Part shown: piece after piece, positions 23,401 to 24,750 of the stretch | Numbering within the stretch: the first letter of the stretch is position 1 | Layout: every line of letters starts with the position of its first letter | Source of the DNA: Hemicentrotus pulcherrimus | Lineage: Eukaryota; Echinodermata; Echinoidea; Camarodonta; Strongylocentrotidae | DNA: 24,750 bases | NCBI GenBank assembly: GCA_003118195.1 | Contig: BEXV01000302.1 | Span: 137,983 to 162,732 of the forward strand | Direction: 5' to 3' | Program-made: the position numbers and the translations under genes | The notes under the pieces: generated by a model | What the model was told of the DNA's origin: nothing | Databases searched by the model: none | The model's input: the letters and a program-made list of their open reading frames with translations, nothing else

Positions 23401-24058
23401 CAAGACTGATATACATGTAACTTTGGTTTACTTGCACCTACCAGGAGCTTGTTTCATTGGTCGACTTCAATAAGCTGGACAGGCATAAGTCAGGTGATGT
23501 AGAGAAGTCACATGATCCATGGTTGCTTTCAGTCCTTCATGAACGACAGGCCAAGACAAGGAAACCTCATTTTGATAAAGCATCTTCCAATGTCTGCTTC
23601 CCTTCGGAGGCACTTGAAATCCAGGCCTTTATGAGGTATATATAAATTTTTAATGTAATTTTTCCATAAGAAAGAAGTGCATGTTTTATTCACTTTCCCT
23701 CTATAATTACGTAAAATAACTCCAACCATGTTGCATGTGCTTATTAAAAGTAGATTAGGCCTTAACTTCTGCTTTCAAAATGTCTATTTGCTTCAATTTT
23801 CGTTGTTGTCATAACCTTAGATGTGTAATGGAAGACATCTCTTTATATCTTTTTCTGTCGATACGTGATTATAAAGGTAAACTATGAACTGTTCCAGAAT
23901 ATTTTATCCATAGTGTCCTTGCTTTGGTAATCTTGTTTCTTCCTTCACCCAGAATTGCCTGCTGCCTGTCACCTTACCTTCTGTTTGCCTCCCATACCGA
24001 TGCCAGTACAAGGCAGGAGAACCTTGAAGCACTATCTCAATTTATTGGCATACAACTG
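2347..24058 (+). CDS. FANCA: FANCA, Fanconi anaemia core-complex subunit (partial, 29 joined exons)
   Basis: Join of the 29 exons listed below: 3482 nt, beginning with two bases of a split codon and then 1160 complete codons without a stop. The spliced product is collinear with human FANCA from about residue 30 to about residue 1116. The human protein has 1455 residues, so the extreme N-terminus and roughly the last 340 residues are absent. In known biology FANCA is a nuclear alpha-solenoid scaffold that pairs with FANCG and FAAP20 in the Fanconi core complex, which ubiquitinates FANCD2-FANCI at DNA interstrand crosslinks. No catalytic site is expected. Every intron is GT-AG and every junction phase agrees with its neighbour, which argues strongly for a functional gene. 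Strongest segments are 9145-9278, 11228-11323, 13551-13611 and 22845-22950. Start codon, promoter, stop codon and polyadenylation site were not found. Confidence 0.95.
2472..2816 (+). other. FANCA intron, nothing further seen
   Basis: AT-rich intron of 345 bases. No additional exon or repeat was recognised. Confidence 0.7.
2817..2958 (+). CDS. FANCA: FANCA exon, counterpart of human exon 3 (Ser/Asn-rich)
   Basis: Acceptor ttatctag, donor gaag|gtaatg. Entry in phase 0 and exit in phase 1 match the flanking exons and human exon 3. The peptide starts SSDGSSNSNNNRCSSISNID and ends CGEIKKFCLE. It is low complexity and replaces the human stretch around DCDSSEAYANHSSS. It is likely a disordered linker and is longer than the human exon (142 versus 94 nt). 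Sequence similarity alone would not identify it; phase and position do. Confidence 0.75.
3241..3410 (+). CDS. FANCA: FANCA exon, counterpart of human exon 4
   Basis: Acceptor ctggtaatgcag, donor cacagg|gttagt. Two bases complete the split codon from the previous exon. The peptide ESITTCLEHQATLTGVPISQ followed by FASKKCATLLYESS aligns with human [20 protein letters not shown] and SARMVASS. The exit is in phase 0, as at the end of human exon 4. The GTTAGT donor is slightly weak, and the last 15 codons (QDQEPVSGCLNQDHR) are poorly conserved, so the exact end carries some doubt. Confidence 0.82.
3947..4348 (+). mobile_element. piggyBac-like MITE, family A copy 1
   Basis: 402-bp element starting AGGTAAAGACC and ending GGTCTTTACCT, flanked on both sides by TTAA (3943-3946 and 4349-4352). 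It has no coding capacity. A second copy lies in opposite orientation at 15668-16034. The TTAA target site and terminal repeats are typical of piggyBac-related elements. It sits in the intron 3411-4508; the rest of that intron shows nothing else. Confidence 0.88.
4509..4601 (+). CDS. FANCA: FANCA exon, counterpart of human exon 5
   Basis: Acceptor tcattacag, donor cacag|gtaagg, 31 codons, phase 0 at both ends like the 32-codon human exon 5. It encodes RKVELVVSLIKSLDAQHSFH and then RGKFIEAFNSQ, matching the amphipathic helix [20 protein letters not shown] and the following SFCQELWKIQ in human FANCA. Confidence 0.88.
4602..5060 (+). other. FANCA intron, nothing further seen
   Basis: Very AT-rich intron; no repeat family or extra exon recognised. 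Confidence 0.65.
5061..5265 (+). CDS. FANCA: FANCA exon, human exons 6 and 7 as one
   Basis: Acceptor gaatttccag, donor ttcattg|gtacgg. Phase 0 in and phase 1 out, the same as the outer ends of human exons 6 and 7, so the intervening human intron is absent here. The peptide includes FPPWLLWHLHKESIMPFDLF, matching human [20 protein letters not shown]. It ends EEGICELSQQVFI, opposite human LSDFVQMFVL. Helical solenoid character throughout. Confidence 0.9.
5266..5750 (+). other. FANCA intron, nothing further seen
   Basis: The exon frame remains open past the donor to a stop at 5376; no homology is seen there, so this is read-through only. Confidence 0.65.
5751..5830 (+). CDS. FANCA: FANCA exon, counterpart of human exon 8
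   Basis: Acceptor aatctcttttcag, strong donor accaag|gtaagt. Two bases complete an Asp codon; the peptide is DTLTHFIQVAHPSKDAPSSG followed by STKTITK. Length is 80 nt against 83 in human, with the same phases. The sequence is weakly conserved and resembles the linker before the human VDVLQRMLIFALDAL helix, so assignment relies on order, phase and splice sites. Confidence 0.8.
5997..6030 (+). CDS. FANCA: FANCA small exon, counterpart of human exon 9
   Basis: A 34-nt exon between acceptor cttttttacag and donor tttgcaa|gtaagt. It encodes CVKGILDKVFA plus one base and fits human ALDALAAG. Human exon 9 is also 34 nt with the same phases, which makes this very short exon convincing. Confidence 0.87.
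6179..6681 (+). mobile_element. piggyBac-like MITE, family B copy 1
   Basis: 503-bp element from AGGTAATACAAAG to CTTTGTATTACCT, flanked by TTAA at 6175-6178 and 6682-6685. It is non-coding. An inverted, diverged copy lies at 9905-10329. Shared interior blocks include GGAAGCATATGCGATCC and CACAGGGGCATCCAAATATA. The remaining intron (6686-7011) shows nothing else. Confidence 0.88.
7012..7170 (+). CDS. FANCA: FANCA exon, human exons 10 and 11 as one
   Basis: Acceptor aattcataaag, donor ttttcag|gtagac, entered and left in phase 1. The peptide contains MEEIKSRVSTESCQQFAVHH followed by VAQLLCHNPIF. This aligns with human [20 protein letters not shown] and LTHSPVL. It covers both human exons 10 and 11 but is shorter (159 versus 180 nt). 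The acceptor has a poor polypyrimidine tract; an alternative AG two bases downstream would break the frame. Confidence 0.87.
7171..7843 (+). other. FANCA intron, possible TTAA repeat trace only
   Basis: TTTAAAGGCCCACTCCACTA at about 7276 resembles the start of a TTAA-type repeat, but no second end was found. Nothing else was recognised. Confidence 0.4.
7844..7986 (+). CDS. FANCA: FANCA exon, human exon 12 plus start of exon 13
   Basis: Acceptor tttattaacag, donor gaggaa|gtatgt. It encodes TDAIGKQHEWSLAKASPCIV and then GLFRQLLIPLQETDAVGLLR, ending RVLDQEE. This matches human [20 protein letters not shown] through EVLETQE. The human intron 12 position falls inside this exon, and the exon ends at a place where human FANCA has no intron. 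Confidence 0.92.
7987..8382 (+). other. FANCA intron specific to this lineage
   Basis: It separates the two halves of human exon 13. AT-rich, with a strong polypyrimidine tract at 8359-8382; no repeat recognised. Confidence 0.6.
8383..8458 (+). CDS. FANCA: FANCA exon, second part of human exon 13
   Basis: Long polypyrimidine tract ending ttttccag, donor gtcaaaa|gtaagt. It encodes VNWKTTLIYTSTIVIYYPLA followed by QQLVK. This aligns with human [20 protein letters not shown] and QQLLE. It exits in phase 1 at the same position as human exon 13. Confidence 0.93.
8776..8990 (+). repeat. CT/TCTG-rich simple sequence
   Basis: Degenerate runs of TCTC, TGTCTGTC and TCTCTCTG upstream of the exon at 9145. 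The long open frames here on both strands are artefacts of the short repeat unit. Confidence 0.8.
9145..9278 (+). CDS. FANCA: FANCA exon, counterpart of human exon 14
   Basis: Acceptor gtctttatacag, donor ttcaag|gtaaaa; 134 nt, the same length as human exon 14. It encodes AFESYEEDLLICAFLLVRQA then ANEGPHVFPSYAAWFK, matching human [20 protein letters not shown] and ALEGPSAFLSYADWFK. One of the best-conserved exons and diagnostic for FANCA. Confidence 0.97.
9311..9415. mobile_element. CAGTCAAACC MITE copy 1, degraded and short
   Basis: Begins TACAGTGAAACCTGTCTATA and contains inverted GGTCTTTATAGGCAGG and GGTCTTTACACAAGGTTTGA. Same family as 12354-12530, 12928-13490 and 15191-15384. The right terminus is decayed. 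Confidence 0.75.
9905..10329 (-). mobile_element. piggyBac-like MITE, family B copy 2 (inverted)
   Basis: TTAA at 9901-9904 is followed by TGGTAATACAAAG. The interior is the reverse complement of the 6179-6681 copy, including GGATCGCATATGCTTCC. The right end decays after CTTTGTATA near 10324, so the boundary is approximate. Confidence 0.85.
10490..10591 (+). CDS. FANCA: FANCA exon, counterpart of human exon 15
   Basis: Acceptor aaacattttccag, donor ctcaga|gtaaga, 34 codons in phase 0. It encodes ETFSSSTLAHRKAFSFLMEF followed by LTKLVPHETAVSLR. This fits human [20 protein letters not shown] and PRYLQ. Human exon 15 is three codons longer with the same phase. Confidence 0.92.
10592..11227 (+). 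other. FANCA intron, nothing further seen
   Basis: Contains an open frame at 10918-11103 without splice signals or homology. No repeat family recognised. Confidence 0.6.
11228..11323 (+). CDS. FANCA: FANCA exon, counterpart of human exon 16
   Basis: Acceptor tttgtttccag, donor ctcaat|gtgagt; 96 nt, equal to human exon 16. The encoded AHVQNPPTAPSKCQEVLRDY and LLLGKTRLSDLN match human [20 protein letters not shown] and ISLAKTRLADLK closely. Confidence 0.96.
11324..11686 (+). other. FANCA intron, nothing further seen
   Basis: Only a short TTAGGA-like run at about 11471-11490 stands out. Confidence 0.6.
11687..11752 (+). CDS. FANCA: FANCA exon, counterpart of human exon 17
   Basis: Acceptor gatttttctacag, donor gcaagg|gtaaga; 22 codons, phase 0 at both ends (20 codons in human). 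The peptide ESWQDSGFPGAHKQTAGARC is weakly conserved opposite human IENMGLYEDLSSAGDITE. It is supported mainly by splice sites and by its place between two strong exons. Confidence 0.82.
11753..12220 (+). other. FANCA intron, nothing further seen
   Basis: AT-rich, with a C-run near 12154-12163. No mobile element or exon recognised. Confidence 0.65.
12221..12309 (+). CDS. FANCA: FANCA exon, counterpart of human exon 18
   Basis: Acceptor cctgttgacag, donor gcaag|gtacga; 89 nt, identical in length to human exon 18. It encodes QARNDVDIAIESYEKNNRIP then TNVLEA, matching human [20 protein letters not shown] and VMEA. It exits in phase 2. Confidence 0.95.
12354..12530. mobile_element. CAGTCAAACC MITE copy 2 (Tc1/mariner-like)
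   Basis: TA-flanked ends: CAGTCAAACCTGC at the left and GATAGACAGGTTTGAATG at the right are inverted copies. The interior repeats CTGTCTACAAAGACCA three times. CAGT termini at TA are typical of Tc1/mariner-derived MITEs. Non-coding. Confidence 0.85.
12630..12815 (-). mobile_element. SINE with pol III promoter and 7SL/Alu-like head
   Basis: Read on the minus strand it starts near 12815. It contains GTGGCGTGCGCCTGTAATCC followed by AGCTA, close to the start of 7SL RNA and Alu. A B-box-like GGTTCGAAACT lies about 75 bases later, then CGGATGGTGACGTTAAAA, and the element ends in an ACACACAC tail at 12630-12640. This order is typical of a SINE. Whether the head derives from 7SL or from a tRNA is unresolved. 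Confidence 0.7.
12928..13490. mobile_element. CAGTCAAACC MITE copy 3, interrupted
   Basis: Left end TACAGTCAAACCTGTCTTAA at 12928. The body runs to 13092 and resumes at 13473 with TAGACATGTTTGACTGTA. Removing 13093-13472 restores the family consensus across the break, so the two parts are one element split by an insertion. Confidence 0.78.
13093..13468. mobile_element. TTAA-flanked insertion nested in MITE copy 3
   Basis: Bounded by TTAA at 13089-13092 and 13469-13472. The inner ends are only weakly inverted (AATAATG...TTCTGA on the left against TTCTGA...AACAATG on the complement of the right). Non-coding. It is probably another piggyBac-like MITE. Confidence 0.65.
13551..13611 (+). CDS. FANCA: FANCA exon, counterpart of human exon 19 (most conserved)
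   Basis: Acceptor catttattccag, donor agaatg|gtgagt; 61 nt, identical in length to human exon 19. It reads [20 protein letters not shown] plus M. Only V-T versus V-S and the last residue differ from the human sequence as I remember it. This is the single best identifier of the gene. Confidence 0.98.
13799..13817. repeat. TA dinucleotide microsatellite
   Basis: About nine TA units in the intron after the 13551 exon. Confidence 0.9.
14062..14586. mobile_element. piggyBac-like MITE, family C
   Basis: 525-bp non-coding element with ends AGTTACTATGTCCC and GGGACATAGTACCT. It is flanked by TTAA at 14058-14061 and 14587-14590. The inverted similarity extends to CTTTTGCAG on the left and CTGCAAATG on the right. 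No second copy is in the window. Confidence 0.82.
14870..14919 (+). CDS. FANCA: FANCA exon, counterpart of human exon 20
   Basis: Acceptor tgattttag, donor aagaa|gtaagt; 50 nt, identical in length to human exon 20. LPDIADAKMKLIESLK matches human LPKVPDSRVAFIESLK. It exits in phase 2. Confidence 0.95.
15191..15384. mobile_element. CAGTCAAACC MITE copy 4
   Basis: Left end TACAGTCAAACCTGCTTTAG, right end CTTTATAGACAGGTTTCACTGTA; both ends at TA. It shares the interior CATTGAAACGTGTACTAAGG with copy 2. It lies immediately upstream of the acceptor of the exon at 15423. Confidence 0.87.
15423..15499 (+). CDS. FANCA: FANCA exon, counterpart of human exon 21
   Basis: Acceptor cttgtttgtag, donor gatg|gtgagt. 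It encodes NANKIPVALYQQYDEACAKE followed by LNELLD, aligned with human [20 protein letters not shown]. It is one codon longer than human exon 21 (77 versus 74 nt), in the same phases. It begins 38 bases after the end of a CAGTCAAACC element, so the branch region abuts transposon DNA. Confidence 0.93.
15668..16034 (-). mobile_element. piggyBac-like MITE, family A copy 2 (inverted)
   Basis: 367 bp, from AGGTAAAGACC to GGTCTTTACCT, flanked by TTAA at 15664-15667 and 16035-16038. The interior is the reverse complement of 3947-4348, for example CCACAACGTTTCTTTCAC against GTGAAAGAAACGTTGTGG. It carries a small GATGCTA triplication near 15945. Confidence 0.9.
16147..16275 (+). CDS. FANCA: FANCA exon, counterpart of human exon 22
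   Basis: Acceptor tcgcaatag, donor attcagg|gtatga; phase 1 in and out. It encodes AFSEDAMEDCLEPLDALKAG then LDKLKAIVVKLQTCQSNDTP, fitting human [20 protein letters not shown]. Amphipathic helices predominate. The frame runs on past the donor to a stop at 16359, which would give a short retained-intron form. Confidence 0.9.
16276..16970 (+). other. FANCA intron, nothing further seen
   Basis: Short open frames occur on both strands (for example 16521-16796 minus) without recognisable domains or splice context. Confidence 0.55.
16975..17062. repeat. Tandem repeat of CCCAAATAGTACT units
   Basis: Six imperfect copies of a 13 to 18-base unit (CTCCCAAATAGTACTTCTA and variants) in an intron. A related inverted motif GGGGTACTATTGAAG is at about 16768. 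Confidence 0.8.
17380..17528 (+). CDS. FANCA: FANCA exon, counterpart of human exon 23
   Basis: Acceptor aattatctctag, donor aaagag|gtgagg. ELTAQVTLLSDKMATALGLD aligns with human [20 protein letters not shown]. The later DVAAVTCVDLKEIKPSVLQK matches human VEISKIQLSINTPRLEPRE. Phase 0 exit as in human. Confidence 0.92.
17529..17978 (+). other. FANCA intron, nothing further seen
   Basis: Includes open frames at 17451-17699 (minus) and 17771-17965 (plus) that look like chance frames. Confidence 0.6.
17979..18170 (+). CDS. FANCA: FANCA exon, human exons 24 and 25 as one
   Basis: Acceptor acctaaatag, donor cagcaa|gtgagt; 64 codons, phase 0. VAEIVLDAFSKICQDAEVIK matches human [40 protein letters not shown] matches the human helix CGRVLPAVLTRLCQLLRHQ. 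The human intron 24 is absent. Confidence 0.93.
18320..18565. repeat. GAT/GATAAT microsatellite
   Basis: Long run of GATGAT and AATGAT triplets in the intron 18171-18715. The minus-strand open frame of isoleucine repeats is an artefact of this. Confidence 0.9.
18716..18832 (+). CDS. FANCA: FANCA exon, first part of human exon 26
   Basis: Acceptor catgctttag, donor agcaag|gtagat; 39 codons. VQSKTDAAIVGAACFLLFTH then TLRSQFPSVSGATTSF corresponds to human [20 protein letters not shown] and the linker after it. It ends at an intron that human FANCA lacks. The donor is imperfect, but read-through meets a stop at 18959. Confidence 0.9.
18833..19642 (+). other. FANCA intron specific to this lineage
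   Basis: Splits human exon 26. It contains moderately GC-richer DNA at about 19195-19400 (ATAACGAGATAATCGG and following). This might be an old repeat, but no boundaries were identified. Confidence 0.5.
19643..19719 (+). CDS. FANCA: FANCA exon, second part of human exon 26
   Basis: Acceptor gtctaccaatcag, donor gcaag|gtcagt. TPCSLLEAISSELSINTSQQ and then MLFTA matches human [20 protein letters not shown]. It exits in phase 2 exactly where human exon 26 ends. The donor GTCAGT is non-optimal. Confidence 0.9.
19790..20270. mobile_element. TIR element with GTGTATAAACCGCACC ends
   Basis: Left end GTGTATAAACCGCACCTTTT at about 19793 and right end GGGTGCGGTTTATACAC at about 20251-20267 are inverted. 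Inner blocks also pair (CCACGCGGAA near 19923 with CCCGCGTGGG near 20144). A reverse-transcriptase fragment lies between the arms. C and A runs at about 20184-20207 make the right arm error-prone. Confidence 0.65.
19970..20120 (+). pseudogene. LINE reverse-transcriptase fragment, broken
   Basis: Frame from 19982 encodes SDRSQYVVYNNNSSNFLLLH then GVLQGPILGPLLF. This is the conserved non-LTR reverse-transcriptase segment around GVLQGSxLGPLLF. A stop follows, but a shift of frame resumes with an INDL-like end (TTAATGATCTT). Only about 45 residues remain, so it is a dead relic. Confidence 0.75.
20275..20866 (+). other. FANCA intron remainder, nothing further seen
   Basis: AT-rich, without recognised repeat or exon. 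Confidence 0.6.
20867..20981 (+). CDS. FANCA: FANCA exon, counterpart of human exon 27
   Basis: Acceptor tcaatgacag, donor gaaaaa|gtaaga. FTSALLHLSLCISGSESGAA aligns with human [28 protein letters not shown] aligns with human LSPGLIKK. It completes the Arg codon split across the previous intron and exits in phase 0. Confidence 0.94.
20982..21748 (+). other. FANCA intron, nothing further seen
   Basis: AT-rich; a short TTGAACTTG tandem near 21390-21410 is the only visible structure. Confidence 0.6.
21749..21913 (+). CDS. FANCA: FANCA exon, counterpart of human exon 28
   Basis: Acceptor ttttcttcttccag, donor tctaag|gtatat; 55 codons, phase 0. FCFLIPRLCPEMRTTLEDHH opens opposite human [40 protein letters not shown] lies opposite the human region around LSLWTHRTFREVLKEED. 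The middle is acidic and histidine-containing and little conserved. Confidence 0.9.
21914..22336 (+). other. FANCA intron, nothing further seen
   Basis: The preceding exon frame continues to a stop near 21995 without homology. Confidence 0.65.
22337..22410 (+). CDS. FANCA: FANCA exon, counterpart of human exon 29
   Basis: Acceptor ttctatgtacag, donor gagag|gtacct; 74 nt, equal to human exon 29. LSFAQWISYELDVGPHEDIL then TDLER matches human [20 protein letters not shown] and SDTER. Phase 2 exit. Confidence 0.94.
22411..22844 (+). other. FANCA intron, nothing further seen
   Basis: Very AT-rich; no exon or repeat recognised. Confidence 0.65.
22845..23109 (+). CDS. FANCA: FANCA exon, human exons 30 and 31 as one, with acidic insert
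   Basis: Acceptor ttcttgacatgcag, donor ttgcag|gtatac; 88 codons. HDYHQWAILCHFLPLPTAQG matches human [33 protein letters not shown] matches human ACTILVNALMDFH. Next comes an acidic run at about 22999-23033, starting YDDDDDDEVDDAK, then a His/Gly-rich stretch, ending WRELLQSLQ like human DIISRLQ. The run of GAT codons is a coding microsatellite. The human intron 30 is absent. Confidence 0.93.
23110..23444 (+). other. FANCA intron, nothing further seen
   Basis: No feature recognised. Confidence 0.65.
23445..23635 (+). CDS. FANCA: FANCA exon, counterpart of human exon 32
   Basis: Acceptor gcacctaccag, donor atgag|gtatat; 191 nt, phase 0 in and phase 2 out as in human (173 nt). ELVSLVDFNKL aligns with human EMVADLELQQDL. 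WLLSVLHERQAKTRKP aligns with human FLFEIFRRRLQALTSG. EALEIQAFMR precedes the conserved helix in the next exon. Confidence 0.88.
23636..23952 (+). other. FANCA intron, nothing further seen
   Basis: No feature recognised. Confidence 0.65.
23953..24058 (+). CDS. FANCA: FANCA exon, counterpart of human exon 33 (last found)
   Basis: Acceptor tccttcacccag, donor caactg|gtaaga; 106 nt (109 in human), ending in phase 0. RIACCLSPYLLFASHTDAST then RQENLEALSQFIGIQL aligns with human [20 protein letters not shown] and ITARCEQFFHLVNSEM. The next exon should encode the counterpart of human RNFCSHGGALTQDITAHFF. It is not convincingly present before the window ends. Confidence 0.9.
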
Positions 24059-24750
24059 GTAAGAGTATATGCTTCTCTTTTCCTTTCATACCGATCCCGT
24101 ACTGCGCTTTGTATCTAATGAAAAGGTGCTTTAAAAAGTATTATATTATTATCATCATCACTTTTTTTTCCAGATCTGCATGGAAATGTTAAAATAGTAT
24201 GATAATGACTTCATATATAGCATTAATTTCCATCCTACAATAATAATTCTAGATTTAGCCAGCCGTCTGTGTGATATTTCATGATCTTAATAGATTAAGA
24301 AGAGAAATCCCTACCTGCCAGGTTTCCATTCAAAGCTAATAGAAGCAGCTATAATCTCCTGTAGTGCCAGGTTTGGACACTACTATGTATGTGATTATTT
24401 GATTTGATTTGATTTGATTTGATTTCTGCATTTTTCCATATAAAATAACAATAAGTATAACAAAGAACATATAAGGGTGATTCTTCACTAAGTGTCTACT
24501 TTTGACTTTCTGGAAAGCAAATATAAATATATATATATTTTACATGATCATTCATTTTTTTTAAATCTAGATATCTCTACTACCGGGAAATTACGTTTGG
24601 CGCGATCTTTACAGCCTTTTACAGGGTTAATTTTACTTTTCTTGCCCCTTTTCAGCCATTGCTCACTGCATTGCATCATATCCGTCAAGTTTCAGAGTAA
24701 TCAGTAATAAACTGTGTTTCGTGACGGAGATGATGGTGACGGATATGACA
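24059..24750 (+). other. FANCA intron running off the window; candidate exon uncertain
   Basis: A strong acceptor (ttttttttccag) ends at 24173, followed by ICMEMLK and an in-frame stop. A 23-nt exon 24174-24196 with donor gtatga would avoid the stop. A second acceptor (ccccttttcag) ends at 24655. None of the readings clearly matches the expected RNFCSHGG...TAHFF region, so the next exon probably lies outside. Confidence 0.4.
24397..24426. repeat. TTGAT pentanucleotide microsatellite
   Basis: About five to six tandem ATTTG units in the last intron. Confidence 0.9.

Noticed and set aside
24656..24750. Open frame to the window end after the acceptor at 24655
   Set aside because: Phase does not fit the phase-0 end of the previous exon, and resemblance to the expected FANCA segment is only a few residues.
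1..24750. CRISPR arrays, bacterial operons, tRNA or rRNA genes
   Set aside because: Nothing of the kind is seen. The spaced repeats are dispersed intronic elements, and the only tRNA-like promoter is inside the SINE.

Overview
The window is AT-rich eukaryotic genomic DNA, with one unresolved base (n) at 2059. It carries a multi-exon, plus-strand gene with standard GT-AG introns and many transposon-derived repeats. Splicing the exons by eye gives a continuous reading frame of about 1160 codons. The product matches Fanconi anaemia group A protein (FANCA) along its length. The clearest match is the exon at 13551-13611, which reads [20 protein letters not shown] and is almost identical to the human segment. 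The divergence from vertebrate FANCA, the vertebrate-like intron positions and the repeat types suggest a marine invertebrate deuterostome, most likely an echinoderm such as a sea urchin. That taxonomic call is an inference.

Layout. Positions 1-2346 are 5' flank or the first intron. They hold a long foldback structure (about 729-1754), one end of a TTAA-type repeat (about 1882-2020) and a near-perfect 45-bp palindrome (2140-2184). Positions 2347-24058 hold 29 coding exons in the same order and mostly the same phase as human exons 2-33. The first coding exon was not found. The C-terminal part, corresponding to about 340 human residues, lies beyond the right edge. No minus-strand gene was supported.

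Introns carry most of the remaining structure. There are miniature elements flanked by TTAA (piggyBac-like) in at least three families, two of them as inverted pairs. There are four Tc1/mariner-like CAGTCAAACC elements with TA ends, one split by a TTAA insertion. There is also a pol III SINE with a 7SL/Alu-like head, a terminal-inverted-repeat element enclosing a dead LINE reverse-transcriptase fragment, and several microsatellites.

The window therefore shows one DNA-repair gene, not an operon or new defence system. FANCA is a scaffold subunit of the nuclear Fanconi core complex. That complex supports ubiquitination of FANCD2-FANCI during interstrand crosslink repair. The points most worth following up are the ancient intron architecture with a few lineage-specific changes, the inverted MITE pairs around exons, the nested insertion, and the SINE head. 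Comparisons with human FANCA (sequence and exon boundaries) are from memory, not from a search.
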